From Cantharellus purpuraceus (taxonomy: Eukaryota; Basidiomycota; Agaricomycetes; Cantharellales; Hydnaceae), in assembly GCA_025174535.1 (NCBI GenBank), contig JALBUN010000003.1, positions 1,138,501-1,202,500 on the forward strand: a stretch of DNA of 64,000 bases, in the 5' to 3' direction. Below the pieces are notes generated by a model. That model was not told the origin of the DNA. It ran no database searches and saw nothing but the letters and a program-made list of their open reading frames with translations. Made by a program: the position numbers and the translations under genes. The first letter of the stretch is position 1; the number at the start of each line of letters is the position of its first letter. Shown here one piece after another: positions 1-12,253 of the stretch.

Positions 1-147
1 CTACAAAGTTTGGGGCGGAGCGTGAGTTAGCCTGACCCGACTATCCATTCCTACTCAGCTTCAATCCCTCTAACCGAACATGCTCACCAGCTACCTGTCT
101 TTTGTGTATTCACGCCTTGAAAGTTTCCCTCCCAATCGCTAGAAACA

Positions 148-1642
148 ATGTCTGAAGTCGAGAGCAAATCGCCCGCACCACCCGTCGGCGACCCTCAATC
201 CAACCCTGAGCAGAGCAACGACACCAACAATGCAGAACCAGAGACCTCCCAGTTCCCTCCTCAAGGGCCCAGCGGACAGCCATTTCCGCCGCCCCATTTC
301 GCATTTTATAACTATCCCCCTAACCACCAGGGCCAGCCAGGTGACGGCAGCAACCCGGACCCCAATGCTACGCCCAACACCAACGGAGCAGGTTCTGTCC
401 CTTATCCACCACCTCCAGGCATGATGTACCCATATGCATATCCTCAACCTCCTCCTGGTACGCCTCTTTTCATGCGACTTCAGCCTATACTGACGGTGCT
501 GACGGTTCGGCGCAGGTTATATGCCTGTCCCAATGTCTGGAATGCCTCTTCCCGGAGCGCTTATAAAACCTAAACGCAAGCAAGTGAAAATGGCGGTGAG
601 GCGAACAAATTTCAGTTGTGTAATGCATGCGCTTATTAATCGCTCGGATTCAGTGTACCAACTGCGCATCGGCGTGCAAGCGCTGTGATGTCTCTCGTCC
701 ATGTGAACGGTGTATCAAATACGGTTTATCGGACACTTGTCGGGACGGGCAGCGCAAAGAAAGGAAAAAGGGTTTCAAGAGAGGTCCGTACAACAAACGC
801 AAACGCCAGGAGGAACGGGAAGCACATGAGTGGGAAGGTGCGCGTCCTGTTCCTCCGTCTTCCCAACCTGTATCTCAGCTGATTCAATAACACATGTTTT
901 AGCGGCTCAAAACAATCCGAATGGCGAGTGGACCCCAAATGGACCCAATGGTGCGCCCTTTCCAGGGCCTCCACAGCAGGCACAGTTCCCTCCCCACCCT
1001 GAAGGTTATTACCCGTTCTACGCTCTCGCCCCTCCCCCCCCTGGTCCAGGACCACAGCTTGTCCCCGTGACTCAGTCCGGCAATCCGACCGACCAACCTG
1101 TTGAGAGCCAGTCTGAAGGTGCCGTCGACCCGAATGCGAATGGTCAGAATGGTGAGAATACTCAGCCGCAAGGACCGCCAACATTTCCTCCACCTCACGG
1201 TCAATTTGTCTATCCTCCCCTGCCTCATGGATCTTATCCGCCCTTTGGCTATCCTTTCCCGGGTCCACCTCAGCAGCAGCAACCACAACCCGATGTGACA
1301 GCTGCTAGTAGTAAGAAGAAAGTTTCTGCAGAAAGCGAACCTAAAGACGAAGACGAAGACGAAGATCCACCTACTCCACCGCGTAAAAAGCGTGGACGAC
1401 GGAATTCAGATGGCGAGTGGCCTGGCGCAACGAAGCGTGTTGCTAAGGCCAAGGTGGAAAAGCCGGCTCCGACGAGGCGATCGACAAGAAGGCACCATCA
1501 TGCGCAGGATGGAGAGAATACGGGGTCTGGCGATGGGCACGATGAGGGGAACGCCGATCACACCGACACGGTCACTGAGACTGTAGCCCCGCAGAATCCG
1601 CAGTCCCTTGAAGACCCCGTGTTACAGTCTGAGACGGTCTAA
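148..1642 (+). CDS. Zn2Cys6 DNA-binding protein, proline-rich
   Basis: Likely nuclear transcription regulator. Exons 148-457, 516-595, 654-837 and 903-1642 join in frame to 437 aa. The Cys6 cluster runs across the second intron (about residues 130-160) with spacing C-x2-C-x6-C-x5-C-x2-C-x8-C, beginning MACTNCASACKRCD, and is followed by a basic tail RKERKKGFKRGPYNKRKR, typical of a fungal GAL4-type cluster. On both sides are long Pro/Gly/Tyr-rich low-complexity segments; the C-terminus has an acidic EDEDED run next to a basic PPRKKRGRR patch that could be a nuclear signal. All three introns are GT-AG, about 58-65 nt. The start is the first ATG in frame with exon 2. Fungal_trans middle homology is not visible, so targets cannot be inferred. 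Confidence 0.85.
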
Positions 1643-2199
1643 GCTATAGCCCTAACACGCTGTCGAAGTGCTTAATCAGTGAGATTTCAGGTGTTTAGAT
1701 CATGCGTAGCTGTCTGACATCATTTCTCCAGTTTATAAACTGGCTGTTCACGGTACGAAGGATGGGTTTTTCTTCGGTGATACGAACCTTCACCTGCTAC
1801 TTTCTTCCTCCGTTGGGAGGCGAGAGTACCTTTTCATGTGGCTGTTTATTCTTTTACCCTTGTAAGATTTACTGTCTGTCTCTGAGTCATTTTTCTGAGC
1901 CCTTAAAGCCTGGCATCGTTGGGTAGGACCACGATGGTTTGCGACGGTTTTGAAACTTCGAGTTTGTATCTCAATTAATGGAAGTTTAACCTGTTCACGT
2001 TGTCGAATTGATGAGGTTCTTGAAGCCTGAAGAAGTTCCGTGATAACTTGGCTAGACATGCGTGCGGTCAAGGTCTGGATATGAAGAATCCTTAAAGTGA
2101 AAGAACCTTCCCAGAACTTTCAAGATACACATCGTACTTTAGCTGTAGACAATGATGCAAGGCACATGAGAATCAGACTACATGAGACAGCGTGTGCCA
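1643..2199. other. Intergenic, no gene seen
   Basis: The 3' flank of the Zn2Cys6 gene. Short ORFs here have no recognisable domain and no supporting splice structure. Confidence 0.5.
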
Positions 2200-2760
2200 A
2201 TTAAGCGCAATTCTGCCTCAGTGTATGATACGACGCCTGGGTGCTGTCGGGTTTGCAGCTGCTACTTGAACAACCGCGCATAGACTGCTCCAGTAACGAT
2301 ATGTTTGTCCCTGGAGTCCTTGAACAGCCGCATCGTTGCCATGATGCCACGATGGCCCGCTAACAGCATGCCCACTACCGGCCTCCCCCGAGAGATGTTC
2401 GTACCCGTAGCTGTTCGACACGCAGAGAGAAACGCAAAATCCACGTGCGGGATCATCGAACTCTTGAAAGTTTGAACTGTCTGCCTTGAAGGAGGAATGC
2501 GTTGCTGGTGGGGTCGGCGATGTTATGTGTGCCGTGGCAGGCTAGGCGGAGCCTGGAGCAGTCTTTTCATACCTGAAGCTCACGAGGCGTCTGGTCGCTG
2601 TGGGTCCATTCAAGCATTCGACGTGTGAATCACTAATGTGCTTGTAAATCTGAACATTGATGCCTGACATTGAGGCGGCACGTATACTTCTAAGGTGATA
2701 TAGTTCATGATCTCGTGTTCCTCTTCGTCCTTACCATAAAGACTAGCGGTACGGATTGGA
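2200..2760 (-). pseudogene. Decayed CHAT-domain gene fragment
   Basis: On the minus strand, three different frames carry consecutive pieces of a CHAT (caspase-like) domain. One piece reads LACHGTHNIADPTSNAFLL. The next frame reads PHVDFAFLSACRTATG, then AGHRGIMATMRLF and YARLFK. A third frame resumes with PDSTQASYHTLRQN. The His (ACHG) and Cys (SACR) of the catalytic dyad are both recognisable, but frameshifts and a stop separate them. Upstream, YGKDEEEHEIMNYI followed by YVP resembles the segment before the dyad. CHAT proteins with TPR repeats are common in Agaricomycetes; no TPR remains here. I read this as a relic and not a working gene. An intron-rich functional gene is unlikely because the breaks lack GT/AG signals. 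Confidence 0.55.
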
Positions 2761-3081
2761 GATATCCTGCTGCAAACCAGCATGGCGGCGGTGGAGGGCT
2801 TCAAACCGGTAAGTTGGTGGCTCAGAATATCAATAAAAGTTGTGGGCCAAGAGTGTATCCTATGACAGTCCAAGTAATTGACTATTAAGCACTAGTGTCG
2901 AGGCGAGGTCTATCCAGTGAAATGAGTGCTTCATTTTACATAGTATACGACCCTCCCTGTCGGTTCACGCGTTGGTTTATAGCAGGTGGACATGCTTGTA
3001 GACCAGGCAAGACAACTATAGAGATATTAAGTAAGCAGCGGGGCTTCAATTGCCTGTCTGTTTTGCCGCTCACCATTATCC

Positions 3082-4062
3082 ATGCCTCCTCTTCGCTCTA
3101 CTACCTTTAACCGACTCAGTAAGCCATACGACGTGTGTATGCAGAATTGTAAGGGATGTGCAACGCCTTAAATTTTGCACAGCGACCGATACCAACTGCT
3201 CCTCGAAATGGGCCGTGGGTGCATGACCGAGCCCCAGGGGCAGTGCACCCAGCAGCGACGAACACACGCCTCATCGTGTCTAACCTTCACTGGGAGGTTA
3301 CTGTTAAGGATCTTGTAGTGCGTTTTATCCGTCACACTGTGTTCAATGACTTTGAATTATTTTATAGAGCATATTCAGCACAATTGGGATGCTGGCGCGC
3401 GAGCCAGTTATTAGGGTACGAAACCACACTTCGGGGACACAGAGAGACGCACGAGTTTACGAAAATCCCTGCTATCGCCTGGATCTGTGACTGGCGCACT
3501 ACTACTAGTTTGATCGTAGCGGCCGCTCGACCGGCGTCGCCTCCATCACTTATATAACCCCAGCCGAGGCGACAAGAGCCAAAAACCAACTCGATGGAAA
3601 AATTGCAAAGAGTATGATACAAGTACCCTTGCCTTGTTTTATCTATTGATCTTTTTGTAGCCCAAGCGATGGCGATTGCTTACGACACATCGACCCCTCG
3701 AATTCCTCCTGGCGTCAAGGCAGCACGCCATGGAGCACCTGACTCCCTTCTTAACAGGGTCTCAAATCCGCCCCTTCTTGCTCGACTCTCTTCAGGAGAC
3801 ACCCCAGAAGCACCCGCGGCAATGTAAAACACACCTGACGCTAATACCTCTTGTTAGCTAACCCATTTGCCATAGGGGAAGCTCAAAGTCCATTCGTGCA
3901 CATCCTGCCGCTCACGGAGCGAGACGAGGGCGAGGCGCACGGCCCAGTGCACCGCGAGTTCGAGGACCTAGGAAAGATAAAACGGCAGAAGAGTTGGATA
4001 AAGAGTTGGAGACGTTTATGGGTAATGACGGCAAGGAGAATGGCGATGTGGAGATGTCATGA
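3082..4062 (+). CDS. YRA1: ALYREF/Yra1-type mRNA export adaptor
   Basis: RNA-binding adaptor that couples mRNA to the UAP56 helicase and the export receptor. Exons 3082-3132, 3183-3317, 3368-3415, 3509-3611, 3661-3823 and 3876-4062 give 228 aa. The RRM is clear: TRLIVSNLHWEVTVKDLV (RNP2), then SIFSTIGMLAREPVIR, FDRSGRSTGVASITY (RNP1) and ITPAEATRAKNQLDGKIAK, followed by the family's AMAIAYD. The C-terminus is Arg/Gly-rich (GARRGRGARPSAPRVRGPRK) and ends in AEELDKELETFMG, the UAP56-binding motif. The usual N-terminal UAP56-binding motif is not seen; the first 17 residues come from a short exon that is the least certain part. Conserved RRM residues fix introns 2-5. Confidence 0.88.
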
Positions 4063-4257
4063 GTCATTGTACCACCCAAAGTCCTGTATTTCTTCATTCT
4101 TAGGTTGCTGCTATCTCCTTGTTATCCCAAACGGTATCTCTTGTCTAGTACAGTTCAAAATCCACTTTGATAATTGAGGGTTACGTGACAAGGAGGGACT
4201 GTCTTATGTGGGTTGCTCATTGGGTCTTCCGATTTACCGGCACATTCAAGTGCCACC

Positions 4258-4870
4258 ATGTCTTTCCGTGCCTCTCGATTGGTAGGACGCGCCCGTCTTC
4301 CGCGCAGTATCGCCTATGGCAGTCAACGAGCCCAGTCAACTAATCCGCCATCTCGCTCTCAATCTCAACGTGACGATAACGGCGACGGCGACAAAGTACC
4401 CAGTTTCTCCGACCCATACCCACTCCCCCTCTCCACTCCAGCGTTGGCTACTCACACGTCTGAAACACTAGATCCGCTTCCTCCTCCTATTGAGAGAGGC
4501 CATGAGAGTATCCAGACATTACGGGCGCGACTCGTATATCAGTCTCGCAAGCGCGGCACCCTCGAGGCCGATCTGCTATTGAGCACATTTGCAGGCGAAC
4601 ATTTGCGTCACATGGACGGGGCAGAGCTACGTGAATTTGACAAGGTACGCTTGTAATGCTAAATTCCTAAACAATGACGTTCCAACCGTTTTGTCTCATG
4701 ATCAGCTCGTGGACGAGCCAGACTGGGACATTTACTATTGGGCAATTGGGAAATGTGAGCCTCCACCGCGGTGGAAAGAGTCATCGCTCCTTGCCAAACT
4801 TCGAACACATGCTGCCAACGAGGGTAAAGTCGTTAGACGCATGCCGGATCTTTCTACATCTCCAAGGTAG
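4258..4870 (+). CDS. SDH5: Succinate dehydrogenase assembly factor 2 (SDHAF2/SDH5/EMI5)
   Basis: Mitochondrial matrix factor needed for flavinylation of the succinate dehydrogenase flavoprotein. Exons 4258-4644 and 4706-4870 give 183 aa, split by one 61-nt GT-AG intron. The N-terminus (MSFRASRLVGRARLPRS) is Arg-rich without acidic residues, as expected for a presequence. The family core is present: RLVYQSRKRGTLEADLLLSTFA, AELREFDKLVDEPDWDIYYW, LLAKLRTHAANEG. The RG-LE-D core around the Arg-Gly pair, which the family needs for activity, is intact. The start lies in a good context (gccaccATG). Neighbouring genes are unrelated. Confidence 0.93.
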
Positions 4871-5198
4871 CTGGCGAGGCGAGGGTCGTGGTGTTAGAGG
4901 CATTCTGTCTGTATACACGTGCCCCAAAAACCAATGACTATTATCCTGTGTCGGATATGTACCTTGCTCGCAAAGTCTGCCCCCACCCCCAAAATGTGCC
5001 AGAATTCGTACAGGCAGATCATCATCGATTATCCTCGGATTTCTCTACCTGCTATGTATCTGGGTGTTTGTTTATTTCTCCTAGGCTTGAACCTAGAGCC
5101 GAGTAAGGCATCTGCGGACGTCCGCACTGATTAATAGCTACAAGGGGTAAAGTGAGATGCTCTGGTTCAAGAAAGACGAAAAGTAGGCACACACACAC
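4871..5198. other. Convergent intergenic region
   Basis: Separates the convergent SDH5 and glycosyltransferase genes. No conserved ORF is visible, and it probably contains both 3' UTRs. Confidence 0.5.
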
Positions 5199-6642
5199 CT
5201 ACTGTAGTGCCTTGTCATACTTGGTCAACAAGTATCTCTCCACCCATCCATCCGGAGGAAACACCTTTTGCCATTGGTTATGTAAATGTATGGCAAAGAC
5301 CTTCTCTAGTGTCTTCTGCAACGGACTATTCTCGCCTTGTAGTCCTAACCCATCCGCCCATGTCCGTCTATCCTTCGTGAACGGATCAGGTATTCTGTTG
5401 TCCATCCGACACGAGCGCCCATCTGAGAAGCAGAAGGGGAGAATTTTAAACGGTGGAATGCCATTTACCACGAGCCGTCGCCATAACTTCAAGTAGAGCA
5501 ATGACCCCCAGTCAGTGGTACCTGCCTGTGGGGGTGGAGATGTTGCCATAATATGGAAGAACTCGCAAAGGTAAGGCGAGTGCTTTAAAAAGTGCATTAA
5601 TGCGCCGTTAAGAGGTGTGTACTTTTTATCTAAGAAGGAGCCAGTTAGTATGTAGACACATGTATGGAAGCAACACACCATAGCAATCCCATTGTGTGAC
5701 AAACTCGTGTTCTAATAACGGTGCGAGGTCTCGCGTGAGTAACGAGTCCATGTCGACCCAAACACCTCCATAATTCCATAATAATAGAAGCCGTATAAGG
5801 TCTCCATCGACCCAAGCCTTCGCGTCATTCGTTTTCAGAAAATGACTCCCTTCCATAGCAGTTCCACGAGCCAGAGCCTCAATTTCCACTACCCTCAACT
5901 CGAATGAATCCGGATACCGCTGCAACCACGTGCGCAGCAAATTATTGTGAGAAAGATCACCGTTACTCCATAAAATTAACGTCGTCGATGTCATGTCCTG
6001 AGTCGCAAAAAAAGATTTGATCATCCACTCCTGGCGTGCTTCGAATGGTGCTAGGTCAACGCGCCAATAAGTGTGAAATATTCGTCTCTCGGTTGGTCGG
6101 GGACTGTTTGGATCTGGCTGTATCGTGCTAGCGAATTCATAGCAGTCCATTCCCAACTGCAATGGCAGTCCAGCATGTACCTCCGTGCGCTTGGGTCCCA
6201 TGGCAGCCGTCACATTATATGCGCTTGAAATGCGCTGCTTATAGAAGCAGCCTGAGAGAGGGTGCAAAGTATTGACCTCCTTCTGAATCCAATGCCGCGA
6301 GTACCACTTGATTTCAACGTGTATCTCCCATAGAAAGAAAATAACGATCCCCACAACCACAGCAAGCGGGATGAACCACTTGAGGAGGATGAATACTACG
6401 CGCGGTCGGATGCAGAGCTCCTGGAGGTATGCAAGAGATGCAATGGGGTATCGTCGACGCGATTTATGGTGCTGAACAGCCCGAAACCGTCCGGGTGCAG
6501 AGTTCGGGTCGAACATAGGCAGCGCGCTCGCTCGCCGCCGTTGCATCTCAAGCTCGGAGTCTGCCAGACTGTCCAACGATGTCCGCGTTTGAAGGTCGTG
6601 ACTACTACGTGGGCTGGCTCGGTGCAGAGCAGCATAGGACAT
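5199..6642 (-). CDS. Type II membrane glycosyltransferase with DXD motif (GT32-like)
   Basis: Probable Golgi sugar transferase. Exons (minus) 6642-5679 and 5629-5199, with one 49-nt intron, give 464 aa. After a ~100-residue basic cytosolic N-terminus there is a single membrane segment, FIPLAVVVGIVIFFLWEI. The lumenal part has IFHTYWRVDL, then AKAWVDGDLIRLLLLWNYGG, then VWVDMDSLLTRDL. The DMD triad there is the metal/nucleotide-sugar-binding DXD motif typical of the Gly_transf_sug (GT32, Och1-like) group. A conserved C-terminal part (GALMHFLKHSPYL to YLLTKYDKAL) follows the intron. Substrate and linkage cannot be told from sequence. Confidence 0.8.
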
Positions 6643-7119
6643 GAACGTGGTGAATTTACTGTAACACTGCGCCTAGTACTGCGCTTTTAACGTGGACGAT
6701 CATTTAAGGCAATGAGCCAATTTTGGGTCCGCGGCACCACACAATGTCACAAGTAGAATTAAACTACTTGGTGCAAGTAGCACCTACGCTTAGCTAGCCA
6801 CACCAGTACCAAGGGGTTGGAAGGGATAAAACAATAGAAACAAGGAAAATGAAACCGAACGCAAGGAATGAGGAAGAAGGGAGGGACGAGCGGCGCTATA
6901 GATATAGTAGTAACACACTCGAGCAGAGGAGAAAAAGGGGCAGGAAACAGGAACGATAGAGAGACAAGCAGTATGGTACGAGAGAAACCCTTGGCGTGGT
7001 CAGCGGCGGCGGCGCAAGTCCTGGTGTCGATATGGTTAGAGCATGATAACAGCCTCAATAACTTCAACGATGATCATCTCCGTGCTCCCACAAACAGCTC
7101 CTCCTTGATCTTTCGCCAC
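6643..7119. other. Intergenic (glycosyltransferase promoter / DHH1 3' flank)
   Basis: No coding sequence recognised. It holds the upstream region of the glycosyltransferase and the 3' flank of DHH1, both on the minus strand. Confidence 0.5.
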
Positions 7120-8982
7120 TCATCGACTAGGACCCCTCCCATATGCCATCGGGCCTGACGCCACTGGCACACCATTGGGTCTTATCGCACCCGCAGCCAC
7201 CCCATTACTTTGGCCTGCTCGCGGCTGAGTCTGAAGCTGCGGAACCTGAAGTTGTTGAACCTGGAGCTGCTGAGCTTGAAGCTGCTGAGCCTGGAGCTGC
7301 TGGACTTGAAGCAACTGTTGGGCTTGAAGCTGTTGGGCCTGGAACTGTTGGGCCTGGAGCTGCTGGCCCTGAGCTCGTGATTGAGGCTGCGCCTGACCTT
7401 GCACCTGTCTCTGTCTCTCCTCCTCTTGTTGTCGTCGTGTCGGTGGTGTGGGGATGGGATCATCAATAATTGTAGGTGCAACGTAGAGGTTCTTATCAAT
7501 TTGCGCTGGTATCGGCTGGATTTCCGTACCCAACTCCTGCTCGATACGATAGAGGTTGAATCGATCTTCATAAGTGATCAGATTAATGGCCAAGCCCAAG
7601 TGTCCGAATCTCCCAGAACGTCCAATACGATGCAGGTATGTTTCACTGTTTTTCGGGAAGTCGAAGTTGATCACGACGTTGACAGCTTGTATATCGATAC
7701 CGCGGGTAAGCAAGTCTGTCAGAGTGCCAAAGATGAGAGTGAAGCTTTTCACAAGGTTCTAAGACACCCACCCGAGCAGACAAGGTTACGGCATACGCCA
7801 TTGCGGAAATCATGAAAAACGCGGTTACGGTGGGATTGAAGCATTTTGGCATGCGAGTAGAAACACGAGTATCCTAGTTCTGTCACCTTTTTGGCTAGCA
7901 GCTCTACTCGGTTCGTCGAGTTACAAAATATGATTGACTGGTTGATTTGAAGCTGTAGGCTGCTCAGCATCAGGTCAATTTAAAGGGTGACTAGTAAACA
8001 CACTTTGGAGAAAAGTGTATTCAAGCAATGGACCTTCTGTCGTTCCTCAACAAATGCATAAAACTGAGTCACACCTCGTAAAGTCAGTTCATCCATTAGA
8101 TTGATTTCGTATGGTGATTTCATATGTTTATCCTGCCGTGATATAGGTTAACAATGAACATGCTAGACAAAGAGGCATCTGACCTTGAAATCTTTGACGA
8201 TCATTGGGAATGTCGCACTGAAAAGCATAACCTGCCGGGTGGTAGGAAGAAAGGATAATAGTTGTTCCATGACAGGCGCAAATTCGGGGCTCAACAGCTT
8301 ATCGGCTTCGTCCATCACAAATACAGGACACTCGCTCAAATCTGCGACGCCTTTGCCGGCCAAATCGAGGATACGACCCGGTGTACCCGCGAGGACGTGC
8401 ACCGACTCCGACAAGCGCAAAATATCGTCTTTGAGGGTTGTACCGCCGGTAGTTACCATGACCTGCACGCCCATATGTTTTCCCAGAGTCTTGCATACCT
8501 GGGACGTCTGTAGCGCAAGCTCGCGCGTGGGGACGAGGAGTAAAGCTTGGATTTTATTCTTTGAGACGTCAATCCCTTGCAATGCGGGAATGACGAAAGC
8601 AGCAGTCTTTCCAGTGCCATTCTTTGCACGAGCAAGAATATCGCGTTTGTTAAGGGCTATAGGGATTGCATCTTCCTGGATGGGAGAAGGGCGGTCGAAG
8701 CCAGCCTCGAATATCCCCATCAACAACTCTCGCTTGAGGCTCATTTGTTCAAAGTCAATGCCCCTGACCGCCGTCACATCCTGGTAATACAGTGATGTTA
8801 GAATGGCTCACACGGTTGGAAAGTAATTCACGCACTTCGGTTTGGGGGCGGTTGTCTTTTGGTGGCGCACGGAGACCAGACTTCCACGACTCGTTGCTGC
8901 TCGACGGTAAGCGTGACAGGCTCATGGACATATAGCCCCAAACTCACTTCGAAGAGGAGGCCTGTGGTTGTGGTTGTGCCAT
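7120..8982 (-). CDS. DHH1: DEAD-box RNA helicase DHH1 (DDX6 family)
   Basis: Cytoplasmic ATP-dependent RNA helicase that promotes decapping and translational repression in P-bodies. Exons (minus) 8982-8948, 8896-8836, 8780-8184, 8132-8004, 7952-7772 and 7715-7120 give 532 aa. Motifs in order: DWKSGLR-like region, PSPIQE (Q motif), AKNGTGKT (Walker A), [19 protein letters not shown] (DEAD), FSATFP (SAT), then domain 2 with [17 protein letters not shown] and [12 protein letters not shown]. The domain-2 stretch [18 protein letters not shown] is diagnostic of DHH1 and separates it from eIF4A. After ~430 residues of core, the C-terminus is a Gln/Leu tract and a short Gly/Arg end. All five introns are GT-AG, 51-56 nt. 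The first exon codes only [11 protein letters not shown] plus two bases. Confidence 0.96.
7213..7380 (-). repeat. Gln/Leu-rich tandem codon repeat inside DHH1
   Basis: Imperfect 15-30-nt repeats code for iterations of QLQAQQ and QVQQLQ in the DHH1 tail. Yeast DHH1 also has a Q/P-rich tail that supports condensate formation. The reverse strand yields a Glu/Ala ORF, which is a shadow. Confidence 0.75.
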
Positions 8983-9636
8983 GGTGTCGGATGTTAGGAG
9001 GATTGGTACGAAGGTTGTGTACTTGTTCCAGTAGCTCGTAGAGTGGAAGAAATCCGCGGATCTGCAGTCTTGAAGACAAAGTCAACGGGGATTATTGTCT
9101 ATAACCGAGGTGGTATGGAGAAAAGTTGAGCGTATTTTGGGAAACCAGAGCAAGAAGGTAAGTGTTTGTCGAGAAAAGGAAAGGTCGTCGACGCGATTCA
9201 AGCTCCGCACGCGTGTATAGGAACATGTAACATATGTTCAAAGGTTAGTGAACAAGTTTTAAAAGGTGGTACAGAAAGGAGTAACTACATGGTGACGGTA
9301 GGATGGCTTAAAGAACTGTGGCGAGACGAGAGCGAGGATGGTAAGTGAAGGAAGTGATGAAGGTATAGATAGATGGTCAGGTGTAGACAAAGAAAAGTGA
9401 GTCAGACGTCCATTATGTTCGCCCCCCACAGTCCTTCCGTCTGCTCGCTCCGTTTCGTTGACATTCCACCAAAACATCCCGATACGCGCCATAAGCAACC
9501 CCTGCGCACCCTATCATCTGCAGCTGCACCTTGCCGCAAGAAGAAGGACCGGAGAGTAATCGAACAGACGGACAAATAGACAGACGAAGAGGAAGTGAGG
9601 AGAAGGCGCAGCCCAGTAAGTTATGATGTCCACTCT
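8983..9636. other. DHH1 promoter / PP1 3' flank
   Basis: About 650 bp without a recognisable gene. Both flanking genes are on the minus strand, so it should hold the PP1 terminator and the DHH1 promoter; no clear TATA or poly(A) signal stands out. Confidence 0.5.
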
Positions 9637-11084
<1,448 letters not shown>

Positions 11085-12253
11085 TATTCACACTGTTGGT
11101 GACTGTCCCAGGGTGGGGTGAGAAAGAAAGGGTAGAGATAGGGATATGTAACGAGAAGGAAGTGCTGCGCGGCGCGAGGGCGACTTTTGTTTCGGGTGAG
11201 CGGGGGACTTGTTCTAGAGGATAAACGAAGGAGAGAGGTTAGATTTAGAATCCACGCCATTATAAACAGCGAGAAGGTGGGTTGAAAGCGTAGATGAGGC
11301 CGGGAAGAGGCAAAATCGACCGCGACGGGGACGGATGGCAGCTGGGGAAAAGAGAGGAAGAATTAGGGGAATACTTGCCTGGAATTGCGATGGAGAGTGA
11401 GAAAGGAGATTGCTACGAATACTGATACAACCGAGGGAGAGCGTTGTGGAGTACGAGGAGGAAAGGTGTTGGCGGGAGGTTGTGCGATGAAAAAGTCGGA
11501 GTATGCTGGTTGGGGGCGTTTGCCGAACCCGGGTTATGATAAGGGTCCGCTATTCTTCTCTCCTCAACACGACGACGCTCGCCATTCGACGGCGCTCAGG
11601 GCAACGCACAAGAGCCGTCACCACTTCTCTTCCCATTCTACTCCACCACCAGGGTCTATCTCATCCATTTCAGCTACCTCTCTTTCCTCTCTCAGGCGTA
11701 CGTCTACAGGAACACGAGCTACCCCATACCAGGAACAAAACCAGTGAGTAGTGTTTGCTCCTTGTGTGCAGCACGACTGGCTTCCTTTACGCTGCACGAA
11801 GGTGCCCCATTTCTATCGCCAAAATCACGGACTCACTCAGCTTTTGTCCTCAAAGGGGTAACCTTCTCATGCTGGTCTTCTAATAGTCCCTAATACAAGT
11901 GACTCATTTCTGAACGTGCCGTCTACTGTCGTGAATGAATATCTCAGACGCCATGTCTATTCCCTTCGCTTGCGTCTGACAAGCAAACGAGTCTTATCAC
12001 CCAGTCACACGCAAAGAATATAATTTCAATCCGAGATTTTAGCTACAGAAACACGAGGTGGAAGGAAGAAACACTATACGACTGCGACAGGAAACGACAA
12101 GCGACCTTGAATGTGTGTTGAATAAATGGGCTGGTGGAACAATGATAGCAAGTGAGAGTGTAATGCGAGCGAGAATGATTCGTGTGCGGTGTTTGCACAA
12201 GAACATGAGGGATAGTGATACAAGAGGAAGAGTAACTGTGACAAAGGCGAAGT
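11085..12253. other. Intergenic, 1.17 kb, no gene seen
   Basis: PP1 promoter side and 3' flank of the PH-domain gene. An ORF at 11385-11747 has no domain and unremarkable composition, so I do not call it. Confidence 0.5.

Noticed and set aside
2895..3110. 71-aa ORF before the ALYREF gene
   Set aside because: Frame is incompatible with the RRM exons, and it lacks the N-terminal UAP56-binding motif.
7143..7469. Ala/Glu/Pro repeat ORF on the plus strand
   Set aside because: Antisense of the Gln/Leu codon repeat of DHH1.
8185..8787. 200-aa plus-strand ORF
   Set aside because: Exact antisense of the long DHH1 exon.
11385..11747. 120-aa plus-strand ORF upstream of GLC7
   Set aside because: Low-complexity composition and no family; likely non-coding.
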